Positions 1-7,425 of a stretch of 64,000 bases of DNA are shown piece by piece. The notes under the pieces are model-generated. The model ran no database searches, was not told the origin of the DNA, and saw only the letters and a list, made by a program, of their open reading frames with translations. Where the stretch lies: assembly GCF_001519055.1 (NCBI RefSeq), contig NZ_KQ954286.1, positions 124,001 through 188,000 of the forward strand, written 5' to 3'. The position numbers and the translations under genes were made by a program. The DNA is from Novosphingobium sp. Fuku2-ISO-50 (lineage in GTDB: Bacteria > Pseudomonadota > Alphaproteobacteria > Sphingomonadales > Sphingomonadaceae). The stretch's first letter is position 1. Every line of letters starts with the position of its first letter.

Positions 1-120
1 CTGTGGCATTGCCAGTCGGACTATGCCTTTGCGCTGCTTGCCCCGCCCGCGCTGGAGGATGTGGAGGATCTGATGCTGGTCATGGTATTCCGCCCGATCG
101 GTCAGCCGAGCGTGAGATAA
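1..120 (+). CDS. C-terminal end of an unidentified protein (cut by window edge)
   Basis: Frame 1 is open from the first base and ends with TAA at 118-120, giving a 39-residue tail that finishes FRPIGQPSVR. The residues (LEDVEDLMLVMVFR) look like ordinary protein and the codons are GC3-rich as in neighbouring genes. I cannot name the family from this fragment. Its stop overlaps by 19 bases the 3' end of the opposing gene at 102-512, so the two genes converge. The alternative is chance open reading at the edge. Confidence 0.45.
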   Translation: MWHCQSDYAFALLAPPALEDVEDLMLVMVFRPIGQPSVR

Positions 121-512
121 AGCTCGGCCTCGATTGTCCAGGCCGCGCCGGTGTTTCGCCACTTTGCCGTATAGTCGCCGCGCGCGGCAATCTCGCCGTC
201 AGACGCCGTGATCCCCTGCCAATGGCCATGCTCAAACGCGATGGGTTCTACGGGCGATAGCGTGATCGTATCGGGCTTGCGGACATAGACCGTCCGATCG
301 GCAGCGGCGAATTCACGCTTCCAGGCCGCCAGCTGCGCCTTGCGACCGGACAGCAGCGCGCTGTCGGTTCCGGCGACCAGAATGACGTCGGGGGCCAAAA
401 TCGCGCCGATGGCGTTCAGATCGCCATCGGCGAGAGCCTTGTTGAAGGCGGCGCGCGCAAGGCGGATGGCGAGTTCTGCCGAGGTGGTCAGACGAAGGCT
501 TTGCTCACCCAT
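102..512 (-). CDS. SnoaL/DUF4440-like NTF2-fold protein
   Basis: A 136-residue protein with the layout of the NTF2-like SnoaL/DUF4440 family: an N-terminal helix (RLARAAFNKALADGDLNAI), then APDVILVAGTDSALLSGRKA, and C-terminal strands ending YTAKWRNTGAAWTIEAELYL. Family members are small soluble cone-shaped proteins, some enzymes and many of unknown role; no catalytic residues can be assigned here. The ATG at 512 was chosen because it overlaps the stop of the upstream gene by 8 bases, giving translational coupling; a longer frame reaches back to 551 inside that gene. It is the last gene of a three-gene minus-strand set with the membrane protein and SatD, which suggests a shared function that the sequence does not reveal. 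Confidence 0.72.
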   Translation of the reverse strand: MGEQSLRLTTSAELAIRLARAAFNKALADGDLNAIGAILAPDVILVAGTDSALLSGRKAQLAAWKREFAAADRTVYVRKPDTITLSPVEPIAFEHGHWQGITASDGEIAARGDYTAKWRNTGAAWTIEAELYLTLG

Positions 513-963
513 TTCTCTGGCCGCCCGATGCTTCCAGCATTTTGGCGACATTGCTGCGAATGTCGATGCCGTAACGATAATCGTAGGCCATCCAGCCGCT
601 GGTTATCACGATCGCCCACAGCACACTGAACAATGACCCGACGAGAAAGTATTCCGCAAATCTCTGGTCATCGAGATCCTTGAACCTGGCCACGGATTTG
701 AGCGCAATCACAGCCGCGAGCACTTCCCAACGATGGGAGAGGATTCCGATCGCCAGGATCGACCGTTCAAGCCAACCGATGATCCGCCCGGCGGGATGCG
801 CCGCAGTTCCCCCTGTTACCGCCGAATCCTTGAGACCGGTCAGGGAAAAGACTTGGCGGCACACCCAGTTCCCGGCTCCGGTCAGCAAGACCAGCGCCGA
901 GATCGTGTAAACGGCGGCGTGCATATAGCCGCATGGCGGAATGGCAGTGGGCACCGTCTGCAT
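505..963 (-). CDS. DUF3307-like membrane protein (C-terminal region only), SatD partner
   Basis: A 152-residue membrane protein with about three hydrophobic segments (near residues 16-30, 65-88 and 110-130). The stretch GRIIGWLERSILAIG followed by ALKSVARFKDLDDQRFAEY and LVGSLFSVLWAI resembles the C-terminal part of DUF3307 membrane proteins, which are often encoded beside SatD. The usual N-terminal DUF3307 segment with its conserved His/Asp is not apparent, so this looks like a short form. The ATG at 963 overlaps the satD stop (TGATG), giving tight coupling. The molecular role of DUF3307 proteins is unknown. The family link is from memory of conserved residues and is moderately sure. Confidence 0.7.
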   Translation of the reverse strand: MQTVPTAIPPCGYMHAAVYTISALVLLTGAGNWVCRQVFSLTGLKDSAVTGGTAAHPAGRIIGWLERSILAIGILSHRWEVLAAVIALKSVARFKDLDDQRFAEYFLVGSLFSVLWAIVITSGWMAYDYRYGIDIRSNVAKMLEASGGQRNG

Positions 964-1628
964 CAAGACCGCTCCTGCCGTCGATCGAGTGCGGCCAAAG
1001 CCGCACCGATGGCGTGCCATTGCATCGTATAGGCGTCAAAGTTGCCTGAACTGCGGACTTTGTAAATGCTGTGGACCGAAACATTCCTGTGTTTGGCCAG
1101 TTCGGCGGCACTAAGGCCCTTGATCAATGCGGAAATGTCTTCGCGCTGCTGGTCTGTCCAGCCTCGTTCGATCGCAGTCAGTCCGGCGCCGACCGCTTCG
1201 AGCAAAGTCTCGGCAACGGGATCGTCGAGGATGGAAAACCGATAGAGCGAGCCAGTCCGCTTCTCGTTAAGTCGCTCTCGCGCCCGGCTGAGCCCCGGCC
1301 CCATCATGTTCCAGGCCTTATCCGGATTGATTTCGGTCCTGATCTCAACCGATCCGATAACAAAACGGCAGTCGATCGCCTTTGCCATCAAGTGCAGGCG
1401 CATATCGCGCACGATGGGCGCCGCATCGGCAAGCGATTTGACCAGCCCCTGAAATTCGTCACCGAGCGTGATGGTGAGCGGTGACACCAGCCTTTCGCGA
1501 TACCGCATATTGAGCATGTCGACGACATCATTGAACTGCGCATGGAGGCGTTCCGGCGCAGGCGATCGCTCGCTTTGCACCAAATCGCCCATCACAACTG
1601 CGAGGCTTTGAATCGGACTGGAAGCCAT
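963..1628 (-). CDS. satD: SatD family protein
   Basis: A 221-residue protein with SatD-family features: an N-terminal VVMGDLVQSER segment, LTITLGDEFQGL near residues 50-60, CRFVIGSVEIRTEIN, and a C-terminal helix-turn-helix-like segment (AAELAKHRNVSVHSIYKVRSSG) suggesting DNA binding. SatD was named from an acid-tolerance operon of Streptococcus mutans; its biochemical role is undefined. The ATG at 1628 was preferred over the longer frame to 1703 because that extension would run through the inverted repeat at 1637-1698. It is the first gene of the satD, membrane protein, SnoaL set. The palindrome just upstream is the obvious candidate regulatory site. Confidence 0.8.
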   Translation of the reverse strand: MASSPIQSLAVVMGDLVQSERSPAPERLHAQFNDVVDMLNMRYRERLVSPLTITLGDEFQGLVKSLADAAPIVRDMRLHLMAKAIDCRFVIGSVEIRTEINPDKAWNMMGPGLSRARERLNEKRTGSLYRFSILDDPVAETLLEAVGAGLTAIERGWTDQQREDISALIKGLSAAELAKHRNVSVHSIYKVRSSGNFDAYTMQWHAIGAALAALDRRQERS

Positions 1629-1636
1629 AACAAACA

Positions 1637-1698
1637 GTGTGGCTTGTAACCAAATATGGGTCAATTCAAATTTTGACCCATATTTGGTTACACCACAC
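1637..1698. promoter_or_regulatory. Long AT-rich inverted repeat upstream of satD
   Basis: The arm at 1646-1664 (GTAACCAAATATGGGTCAA) is perfectly inverted at 1673-1691, with an 8-base spacer at 1665-1672. An outer GTGTGG/CCACAC pair (1637-1642 and 1693-1698) extends the dyad. It is markedly AT-rich against GC-rich surroundings, ends 9 bases before the satD start and lacks a GC stem plus T-tract. An operator, or two head-to-head promoter/operator half-sites (each arm carries TTGACC on one strand), is more likely than a terminator. Confidence 0.7.
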
Positions 1699-1736
1699 AG
1701 CACGACCGGTGCCGCCCAAAACCGGAACGGATCGCT

Positions 1737-1988
1737 TCAGTGAAGGCTCTCGCTCTCGGCGTTCATGCGCTGGACGAGGCCTTCGATTTCGTCGGGATTG
1801 AGCACCCAGGTGCGGGTCTTGCGGCCTTCGCGGTGGACCGGGCGGGTCAGCAGGATGCGCGCCTGCTCTTTGGCGAACGGCTTGAATATGGCGAAATGCA
1901 TCACGCAATCGCGGATCGTGCCGATGATCGGGGTCTTGCCGTCGAGGTCGATCAGCGTGGCGGGCTGGTCCCAGGGGATTTGCATCAT
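1737..1988 (-). CDS. Small conserved-looking protein of unknown function (83 aa)
   Basis: I do not recognise this protein. It begins MMQIPWDQPATLIDLDGKTP, is soluble and basic in the middle (RPVHREGRKTRTWVLNPDE), and has no signal peptide or membrane segment. The frame is preferred over the two opposing overlapping frames because its composition is protein-like and it sits co-directionally upstream of satD. A second ATG three bases inside (1985) is an equally possible start. The satD palindrome lies directly downstream, so the two are probably separate transcription units. Confidence 0.55.
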   Translation of the reverse strand: MMQIPWDQPATLIDLDGKTPIIGTIRDCVMHFAIFKPFAKEQARILLTRPVHREGRKTRTWVLNPDEIEGLVQRMNAESESLH

Positions 1989-2034
1989 GGGCCCAGCCTA
2001 GCGCACTATGGGCGCGACGCAACGGTCATCCGGC

Positions 2035-2229
2035 TTATTCGACCAGCGGGCGGATTCGCGCGATCAGCGTCTGGATGCGTTCGGCGGCTTCGCTGAAAGT
2101 CTTGACGTCTGCGCGGTTGGCGTTGCCGCGCGCTTCCTTGGCGGATTCGATATAGCCTTCCATATCGGCTTCGAGCGCATCGAGGATGATCTCGGCTTCG
2201 TCTTCGGTCAGCGTCAGTTTGATGGACAT
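2035..2229 (-). CDS. Small acidic helical protein, unknown function (64 aa)
   Basis: The chosen ATG at 2229 gives a 64-residue acidic protein, MSIKLTLTEDEAEIILDALE and onwards, predicted almost entirely helical, ending in ERIQTLIARIRPLVE. A longer frame to 2352 would cross a short tandem repeat (2256-2294) and encodes unlikely sequence. No family is recognised; such short helical proteins are common among sphingomonad hypotheticals. It is followed at 46 bases by the 83-residue unknown gene, with which it may be co-transcribed. Confidence 0.55.
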   Translation of the reverse strand: MSIKLTLTEDEAEIILDALEADMEGYIESAKEARGNANRADVKTFSEAAERIQTLIARIRPLVE

Positions 2230-2255
2230 TGTCGGACGGGATCCTGTGATTGAGT

Positions 2256-2294
2256 CACCTGCCAGATTCACCTGCCAGATTCGCCTAGTAGATT
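2256..2294. repeat. Three 13-bp tandem units
   Basis: Two identical copies of CACCTGCCAGATT (2256-2268, 2269-2281) are followed by a diverged third copy CGCCTAGTAGATT (2282-2294). They lie just upstream of the small gene starting at 2229 on the minus strand, so they fall in its leader or promoter region. The array could be a slipped-strand duplication or spaced protein-binding sites (13 bp is a little over one helical turn). Confidence 0.7.
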
Positions 2295-2348
2295 CACCGG
2301 CCCATGAGCACACCTGCGCCCGCCCGTCCAGACCATCCGGCCCGCTTT

Positions 2349-3245
2349 TCAAACAGTCGCGGATCTGCCCGACGACGCCTTGCCATGGGCCCGCCTTGCC
2401 TTGAACGCGTCAATCAGCGGCACGAACGGAAAGACGAACTGTTCGCGGATCGACAACCGCTTGCGGTCCCCCTGCCCCACCACGTCCGCTTCGCCGTCGC
2501 GAAAGGTGCCGAACACGCGATCGATCAGGATCAACGAATTGGCATAGTTGCAGCGCGTATCTTCATAAGGCACCGAATGATGCAGGCTGTGATGCCGGAT
2601 CGTGGTGAAAAAGAACGCGTACCAGGCCGGCGGGTCGCTGCGCACATTGGCATGCGCGAAAATCGACACCGCAGAAAGCACGTTTGCCGCGCAAAATACC
2701 GCCACAAGCGGCACGTCGAACAAGGCCACGACGCTCAGGCTGATCAGGAACAATTCGATCGGATTGCCCACAGACCCCTTCATGGCGTTCAATTGCGTAA
2801 CATGGTGATGCGGCGCGTGAGTCAGCCAGAACGGCGTGCTGTTGTGCATCAGGCGATGCATCCAGTACTGGCCGAATTCGATCAGGAACATCACCAGCGC
2901 GACTTGCACGAGAAAGGGCCAATGCATGACCCAGGGCGTGCTGAAGCCCAACGCGTGCTTGGCCGCCGTCAACGGCTCTTCGGCCAGCCTGGACGACAGC
3001 AGGTCGATCACGGTAAAGCCCAGGATCACATAGAAAACGTCGGTGAAAAATTCGCGCCAGGTCAGCCGCCAACCGGCGTGGCGCTCACCCACCCATTCCA
3101 GCGCCTGGACAAACGCGATTGTGACGATGCTTGCCACGATGATCGAGCGTGGGTTGCCGGTCCATGCCGCAGGGGCGAAAGACCAGAACAGCACGATCAA
3201 CGCGACGGTCGCGGGCGGCACCAGATCCAACGCGATTTTCTTCAC
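2349..3245 (-). CDS. Fatty acid hydroxylase / sterol desaturase family membrane protein
   Basis: A 298-residue integral membrane di-iron oxygenase. The family's histidine clusters are visible: H130-R-L-M-H134, HAPHHH at 143-148 and HHSLHH at 218-223. Several hydrophobic segments surround them (residues 8-22, 34-48, 70-84, 110-125, 165-195). Such enzymes hydroxylate or desaturate lipid chains, sterols or carotenoids using O2; the substrate cannot be told here. I chose a GTG start at 3245 preceded by GGGGA, because the longer frame to 3842 runs antisense through the beta-propeller gene and encodes implausible sequence. It is divergent from the beta-propeller gene with 133 bases between them. 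Confidence 0.82.
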   Translation of the reverse strand: MKKIALDLVPPATVALIVLFWSFAPAAWTGNPRSIIVASIVTIAFVQALEWVGERHAGWRLTWREFFTDVFYVILGFTVIDLLSSRLAEEPLTAAKHALGFSTPWVMHWPFLVQVALVMFLIEFGQYWMHRLMHNSTPFWLTHAPHHHVTQLNAMKGSVGNPIELFLISLSVVALFDVPLVAVFCAANVLSAVSIFAHANVRSDPPAWYAFFFTTIRHHSLHHSVPYEDTRCNYANSLILIDRVFGTFRDGEADVVGQGDRKRLSIREQFVFPFVPLIDAFKARRAHGKASSGRSATV

Positions 3246-3378
3246 ACCATTCCCCGTCCGGCTCACACGCTTGCGCGGCAGGCTACCTTGAAATGTTACC
3301 CCGACAGATACGCCAAGTACCGTATGCCCATGGCGCCCGTTGGGGGCAAACCTGCCGGGAACGCAAAGGGGAAAATCG

Positions 3379-4323
3379 ATGCAAGGGCCGAGGACATTGA
3401 GAGGGACGCTCCAGTTCGCGATCGGGGCCGCCCTGTTTGCCGCCGTCCCCGCTGCCGCATCGGCGCCGGAGGCCCAGGTCATCACCGTGCCGGGCTTTGC
3501 GGATTTCCTGGTCGTTGACGGCAAGACCGTCTGGGCGACCAATCGGGGCCGGGTCGAGCGGTGGTCGCGCAAGGGCAAGATCGCCGAAGTCGCGATGACC
3601 AAGCCTTGCGGCGCCATGGCGATCCTCGACGGCGCACTGTGGGTCGCCGATTGCAAGGAGGGCACGCTCAACCGCATCGACACGCGCACGGCAAGGATAA
3701 CCGCCACCATCACGACGGGGATCGCCAATCCCACCGGCGAACTCAACGTCGTGGCGGGCGCAGGATCGATCTGGATCGCCAGCGAGGCAAAGGGCATGAT
3801 CGCGCGCGTCGACCCCGCCACCAACAAAGTCATCGCGTCCATTCCCGTCGCTGCAGAAACCTCCTATCTCGCCTTCGGACTGGGCTCGCTGTGGTCCGTC
3901 AGCGGGCCGCGCCAGTCGTTGCAGCGGATCGATCCCGAAACCAATGCCGTGGTCAAGACAACGGCGCTCGGCCGCGAGCCCGGATTTCTTGTCGCAGGCG
4001 AAGGCGCGGTCTGGGTTCAGGAACAAGGCGACGGCACGCTCGCCCGGATCGACGCGGCAACCGGCGACGTGTCGGGCCGCATCAAGGTCGGCGAAAACCT
4101 GAAATGGGGCGACATCGATGCGGGCGGCGGCAAAGTGTGGCTGCGCACGACCGACGATCAGGTCTTCGCCGTCATCGATGCCCGGTCCATGGCCATCCTC
4201 GCGCGGGTCGGCAAAGCCTCGGGCAGCGGCGCGCTGCGCTATACCGCTGCGGGACTATGGACGACCGCGCATGACCAGCACACGCTGTCATGGTGGCCCT
4301 CCCCCGCCAAAATCGCAAACTGA
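3379..4323 (+). CDS. Exported beta-propeller (virginiamycin-B-lyase/SMP-30-like repeats) protein
   Basis: A 314-residue protein with a Sec signal peptide (residues 1-29, ending VPAAASA) and repeated four-strand blades carrying motifs such as GALWVADCKEGTLNRID, GSIWIASEAKGMIARVD and GAVWVQEQGDGTLARID. The AxGxGSIWIAN-type repeats are characteristic of YncE/Vgb-like seven-bladed propellers found in periplasm. Propellers of this class often bind or lyse small ligands, but no catalytic set is evident, so function is unassigned. The ATG at 3379 is supported by AAGGGGA about 6 bases upstream; the in-frame ATG at 3340 lacks this. Confidence 0.75.
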   Translation: MQGPRTLRGTLQFAIGAALFAAVPAAASAPEAQVITVPGFADFLVVDGKTVWATNRGRVERWSRKGKIAEVAMTKPCGAMAILDGALWVADCKEGTLNRIDTRTARITATITTGIANPTGELNVVAGAGSIWIASEAKGMIARVDPATNKVIASIPVAAETSYLAFGLGSLWSVSGPRQSLQRIDPETNAVVKTTALGREPGFLVAGEGAVWVQEQGDGTLARIDAATGDVSGRIKVGENLKWGDIDAGGGKVWLRTTDDQVFAVIDARSMAILARVGKASGSGALRYTAAGLWTTAHDQHTLSWWPSPAKIAN

Positions 4324-4369
4324 CACCGGCGCCGGCTCACGCCCTTGCTATGCAATCATACGGATCACC

Positions 4370-4393
4370 GCCGATCAACGTTCGTTGATCGGC
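4370..4393. promoter_or_regulatory. Near-perfect 24-bp palindrome between beta-propeller gene and pcm
   Basis: The arm GCCGATCAACG (4370-4380) is exactly inverted at 4383-4393 around a two-base centre TT. It lies 42 bases before the pcm start and is not followed by a T-run, so it may be an operator. As RNA it would be an unusually tight stem needing a few bases to open for the loop, so terminator function is possible but less likely. Confidence 0.55.
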
Positions 4394-4434
4394 AGTGTGC
4401 CAAGGTGCGCGCATTCTCGAAACCCGGGGGGCCG

Positions 4435-5214
4435 ATGGGTTATTTGCACGATACACTCGCCTTGTTGCGCCAGAGCCACGCCGATCGCAGCCGCGCCGTG
4501 GCGTCGCCGCGATGGGGCGAGGATAACCGCGATGCGTGGTTGATCGCCATGCCGGACGATTTTGCGATTCAGCGGCAGGCGATGGTCGCGGGCTTGCGCC
4601 AAAGGCTCGCCTGCTTGTCCGACCGGCTTGGCATGGACAGTATCGAGCGCGCGCTGGCCGCGATGGCGCTCGTCCCGCGCGAAAGCTTTGTCTGCCCGCT
4701 TGTCGATGATCTCGCCTATTTGCCCGACCCGATCGACATCGGCCACGATCAGATCATATCGCACCCCGAGCTGGTCGCGGTTCTCGCCGCGGCCGCCGAC
4801 CCGCGCGGGGGCCATGTCCTCGATGTCGGCACCGGCTCGGGCTATCAGGCTGCGGTGCTGTCGCGGATGGCAGGCTCGGTCACTTCGATCGAGATCATTG
4901 CCCGGCTCGGCGCCTGGCGGCTCAGGCGTGGCGGATTTGACAATGTCGCGGTCTCCGCCGGCGATGCCGCGATGCGCGGCTTCGCGCCGGAGACCTATGA
5001 CGCGATCGTGGTTGCGGCCGGAGCGGCGCAAGTTCCCCCCGTCTTCCTCGCCGCGCTCAAGCGCGAAGGCCGACTGGTCATGCCGATCGGCGCGACCCCC
5101 GATCGGGAAATCCTCGTTTTGGTGACCAAGGCTGCCGATGGCGGCATCACCTGGACACCGTTGCGCCCGGCCTGCTTTGTCCCGCTGACCGGCTCCGGAG
5201 CAAGGCCGCACTGA
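4435..5214 (+). CDS. Protein-L-isoaspartate O-methyltransferase family protein
   Basis: A 259-residue class I SAM-dependent methyltransferase. The segment RALAAMALVPRESFV followed by DIGHDQIISHPELVAVL matches the PCMT signature region before motif I, and VLDVGTGSGYQAAVLSRM is the SAM-binding motif I, with E as the acidic residue ending strand 2 (SVTSIEI). PCMT repairs isoaspartyl residues in damaged proteins using SAM. The family usually has GHGQTIS; here GHDQIIS is divergent, so specificity may differ. An N-terminal extension of about 60 residues precedes the core. The start at 4435 follows a G-run; M at 4549 is an alternative. It converges on the LuxR gene, with 8 bases between stops. Confidence 0.78.
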   Translation: MGYLHDTLALLRQSHADRSRAVASPRWGEDNRDAWLIAMPDDFAIQRQAMVAGLRQRLACLSDRLGMDSIERALAAMALVPRESFVCPLVDDLAYLPDPIDIGHDQIISHPELVAVLAAAADPRGGHVLDVGTGSGYQAAVLSRMAGSVTSIEIIARLGAWRLRRGGFDNVAVSAGDAAMRGFAPETYDAIVVAAGAAQVPPVFLAALKREGRLVMPIGATPDREILVLVTKAADGGITWTPLRPACFVPLTGSGARPH

Positions 5215-5222
5215 GCCAGGCT

Positions 5223-6335
5223 TCAGACAAACGGCGCAAGGCCGGTGAGGATCAGGCGCACGAGATCGGCCTGACCGCGCGCGCCGGTCTTGGCATAGAC
5301 CCGCTTCGAATAATTGCGCGCAGTCTCTTCGCTCAGGCTCAGGCGGCGCCCCGCTTCGATCAGGGTTTCGCCCATCGACACGGCGTGCGCCAGCGCGGCC
5401 TCGTTGTCCGACAGGCCATGCAGCGCGGCAATCGCCCGGATCGCCTGCCGCGCCGGTTCGCGCACCGGGGCCCGGATCGTGCCGATGACGGCGGGCCGGG
5501 CGCAAGGCTCCGCCAGCACAAGGTCGGATCGACGCAACAGGAGGTCGGTCGCCCGTCCTTCATCGACGCGCAGCACCACCGATGGCGCCTGCGGATCACC
5601 CGACAACATCGCGCAAACCGCCTCAAGCCGATGCGCGACGTCGGGCCTGAGATTCAGCCGGCGCCCCGGTCTCCCCCCCGGCTCGGGAACGAACGGCAGC
5701 ACCGCTTCGGCAAGACCGTCGGCGGCCATCACCCGCCCACCCGCGTCAAAGGCGAGCTGACCCGCGCCGAGCCGGGCCAGCGCCGACGTCGCCAGCGCAG
5801 TTTGCAGACGCTGATCGATCAGGGCGGCCAGCGCGCGCAAGGCCGCAGCCATAAGCGCGGCGATGCCATCGAGCAGCGCGACCGCCGACCCGCTGAAATC
5901 CTCGCGCTCGCGCACCAGAACGAGCCAGGCGTCGGCTGCTCCACCTGCAGAAATGCGCAGCCAGCGGCCATAGCGAATGCCCATCGCCGCCAGCGCGGCG
6001 CGCTGACGCGCCAATTGCGCCCGATCGCCGTAATCGAGCATTTCGTCGAGCGCATAGACCCGCCCCGGACGCAAGGCGCCATAAGGGTGCAGGCGCAAGG
6101 CATCGAGATCGCGAAAGTCGAGCGGATCGTCCTGAACCGCGCGCGGCGCCGCGACCTGAATGACCAACGGCTCCTGATCGGGCGCGGCATTGGCCAGCGT
6201 CAGCACCAGACAGGCCCGCCGCGCAACCATCCGCGCGGCCAGATTGCGCAGAAACGCGCCCCAGGGCGGGCTTTCATGAATGCCCTCGACCAGCGGCAGG
6301 AAAAGCTCGCGAAGATCGGCGGAGAGCAAAGCCAT
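5223..6335 (-). CDS. LuxR-family transcriptional regulator
   Basis: A 370-residue protein with a C-terminal LuxR helix-turn-helix: LHGLSDNEAALAHAVSMGET then LIEAGRRLSLSEETARNYSKRVYAKTGARGQADLVRLIL, where the SEETARNYSKRVYAKTG helix is the DNA-recognition segment. The long N-terminal part resembles a degenerate sensory (PAS/GAF-like) domain with no recognised ligand site. Homologues of this shape are abundant in sphingomonads. The start at 6335 (MALLSADLRELF) was chosen over frames reaching 6419 or 6437, because the extension is basic and lies over a TCCCA/TGGGA dyad (6411-6424) that may be a control site. It is divergent from cysD, but a role in sulfur control is speculation. Confidence 0.8.
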   Translation of the reverse strand: MALLSADLRELFLPLVEGIHESPPWGAFLRNLAARMVARRACLVLTLANAAPDQEPLVIQVAAPRAVQDDPLDFRDLDALRLHPYGALRPGRVYALDEMLDYGDRAQLARQRAALAAMGIRYGRWLRISAGGAADAWLVLVREREDFSGSAVALLDGIAALMAAALRALAALIDQRLQTALATSALARLGAGQLAFDAGGRVMAADGLAEAVLPFVPEPGGRPGRRLNLRPDVAHRLEAVCAMLSGDPQAPSVVLRVDEGRATDLLLRRSDLVLAEPCARPAVIGTIRAPVREPARQAIRAIAALHGLSDNEAALAHAVSMGETLIEAGRRLSLSEETARNYSKRVYAKTGARGQADLVRLILTGLAPFV

Positions 6336-6504
6336 ACCGGGCGTGGTTCCATAGCCGAACACCGCCGTCAAGCGCTTGCGACCGGCGAATGCCTGCCTCT
6401 TTGGTAATTTTGCTCCCATTTGGGAGGTTCGAGGCAAGGCGCCAGGCTCGATCTGACGTCAGCCCCGCGTTTCGCGCCATCCGAGCACGCAAAGAGAAGC
6501 CCCC

Positions 6505-7425
6505 ATGCCCGCCTCTACCGACCGAACGACGCTGACCCATCTTGCCCGGCTTGAGGCCGAGGCGATCCATATCATGCGCGAGGTGGTGGCCGAGGCGCAA
6601 AACCCGGTCATGCTCTATTCGGTGGGCAAGGACAGCGCGGTCATGCTGCATCTTGCGCGCAAGGCGTTCTATCCCTCGCCGCCGCCCTTTCCGCTGCTCC
6701 ATGTCGATACGACATGGAAATTCCGCGCGATGTACGACTTGCGCGACCGCATGGCGCGCGAATCCGGCATGGATCTGCTGGTCTATCAAAACCCCGAGGC
6801 AACGGCGCGCGGCATCAATCCGTTTGACCATGGCGCGCTGCACACGGATATGTGGAAGACCGAAGGACTGAAGCAGGCGCTCGACAAATGGGGCTTTGAC
6901 GCGGCATTCGGCGGCGCGCGGCGCGATGAGGAAAAGAGCCGGGCCAAGGAACGGATCTTCTCCTTCCGCACCGCCAGCCACGGCTGGGATCCCAAGAACC
7001 AGCGCCCGGAACTGTGGAACCTTTACAACGCGCGCAAGAACAAGGGCGAATCCATCCGCGTGTTCCCGATCTCGAACTGGACCGAGCTCGACGTCTGGCA
7101 ATATATTCACCTCAACGCGATCCCGATCGTGCCGCTCTATTTTGCCGAAAAGCGCCCGACGGTAGAGCGCGACGGCATGTTGCTGATGGTCGATGACGAC
7201 CGCTTTCCGCTGCTTCCGGGCGAAGAGCCCGTCATGCGTTCGATCCGGTTTCGCACCTTGGGGTGCTACCCCTTGACCGGCGCGGTCGAAAGCACGGCGG
7301 CAACGCTTCCCGAAGTGATCCAGGAAACGCTCCTGACCACCACCAGCGAGCGGCAGGGCCGCGCCATCGACAAGGACTCCGGCGGAGCGGGCATGGAAGT
7401 CAAAAAACAGCAGGGGTATTTCTGA
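6505..7425 (+). CDS. cysD: Sulfate adenylyltransferase small subunit
   Basis: A 306-residue CysD, the catalytic subunit that joins sulfate and ATP to give adenosine 5'-phosphosulfate (APS) and pyrophosphate, working as a heterodimer with CysN. The PP-loop [18 protein letters not shown] is at about residues 33-51, with the family blocks [28 protein letters not shown] and [16 protein letters not shown] following. Length is normal. The ATG at 6505 follows AAGAGAAG. Its stop overlaps the cysN start (TGATG at 7423-7427), so the two subunits are translationally coupled. Confidence 0.96.
   Translation: MPASTDRTTLTHLARLEAEAIHIMREVVAEAQNPVMLYSVGKDSAVMLHLARKAFYPSPPPFPLLHVDTTWKFRAMYDLRDRMARESGMDLLVYQNPEATARGINPFDHGALHTDMWKTEGLKQALDKWGFDAAFGGARRDEEKSRAKERIFSFRTASHGWDPKNQRPELWNLYNARKNKGESIRVFPISNWTELDVWQYIHLNAIPIVPLYFAEKRPTVERDGMLLMVDDDRFPLLPGEEPVMRSIRFRTLGCYPLTGAVESTAATLPEVIQETLLTTTSERQGRAIDKDSGGAGMEVKKQQGYF

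Noticed and set aside
1637..1698. Inverted repeat before satD as an intrinsic terminator of the upstream gene
   Set aside because: The stem is AT-rich with no GC clamp and no T-tract, and it ends only 9 bases before the satD start; an operator/promoter role is more consistent.
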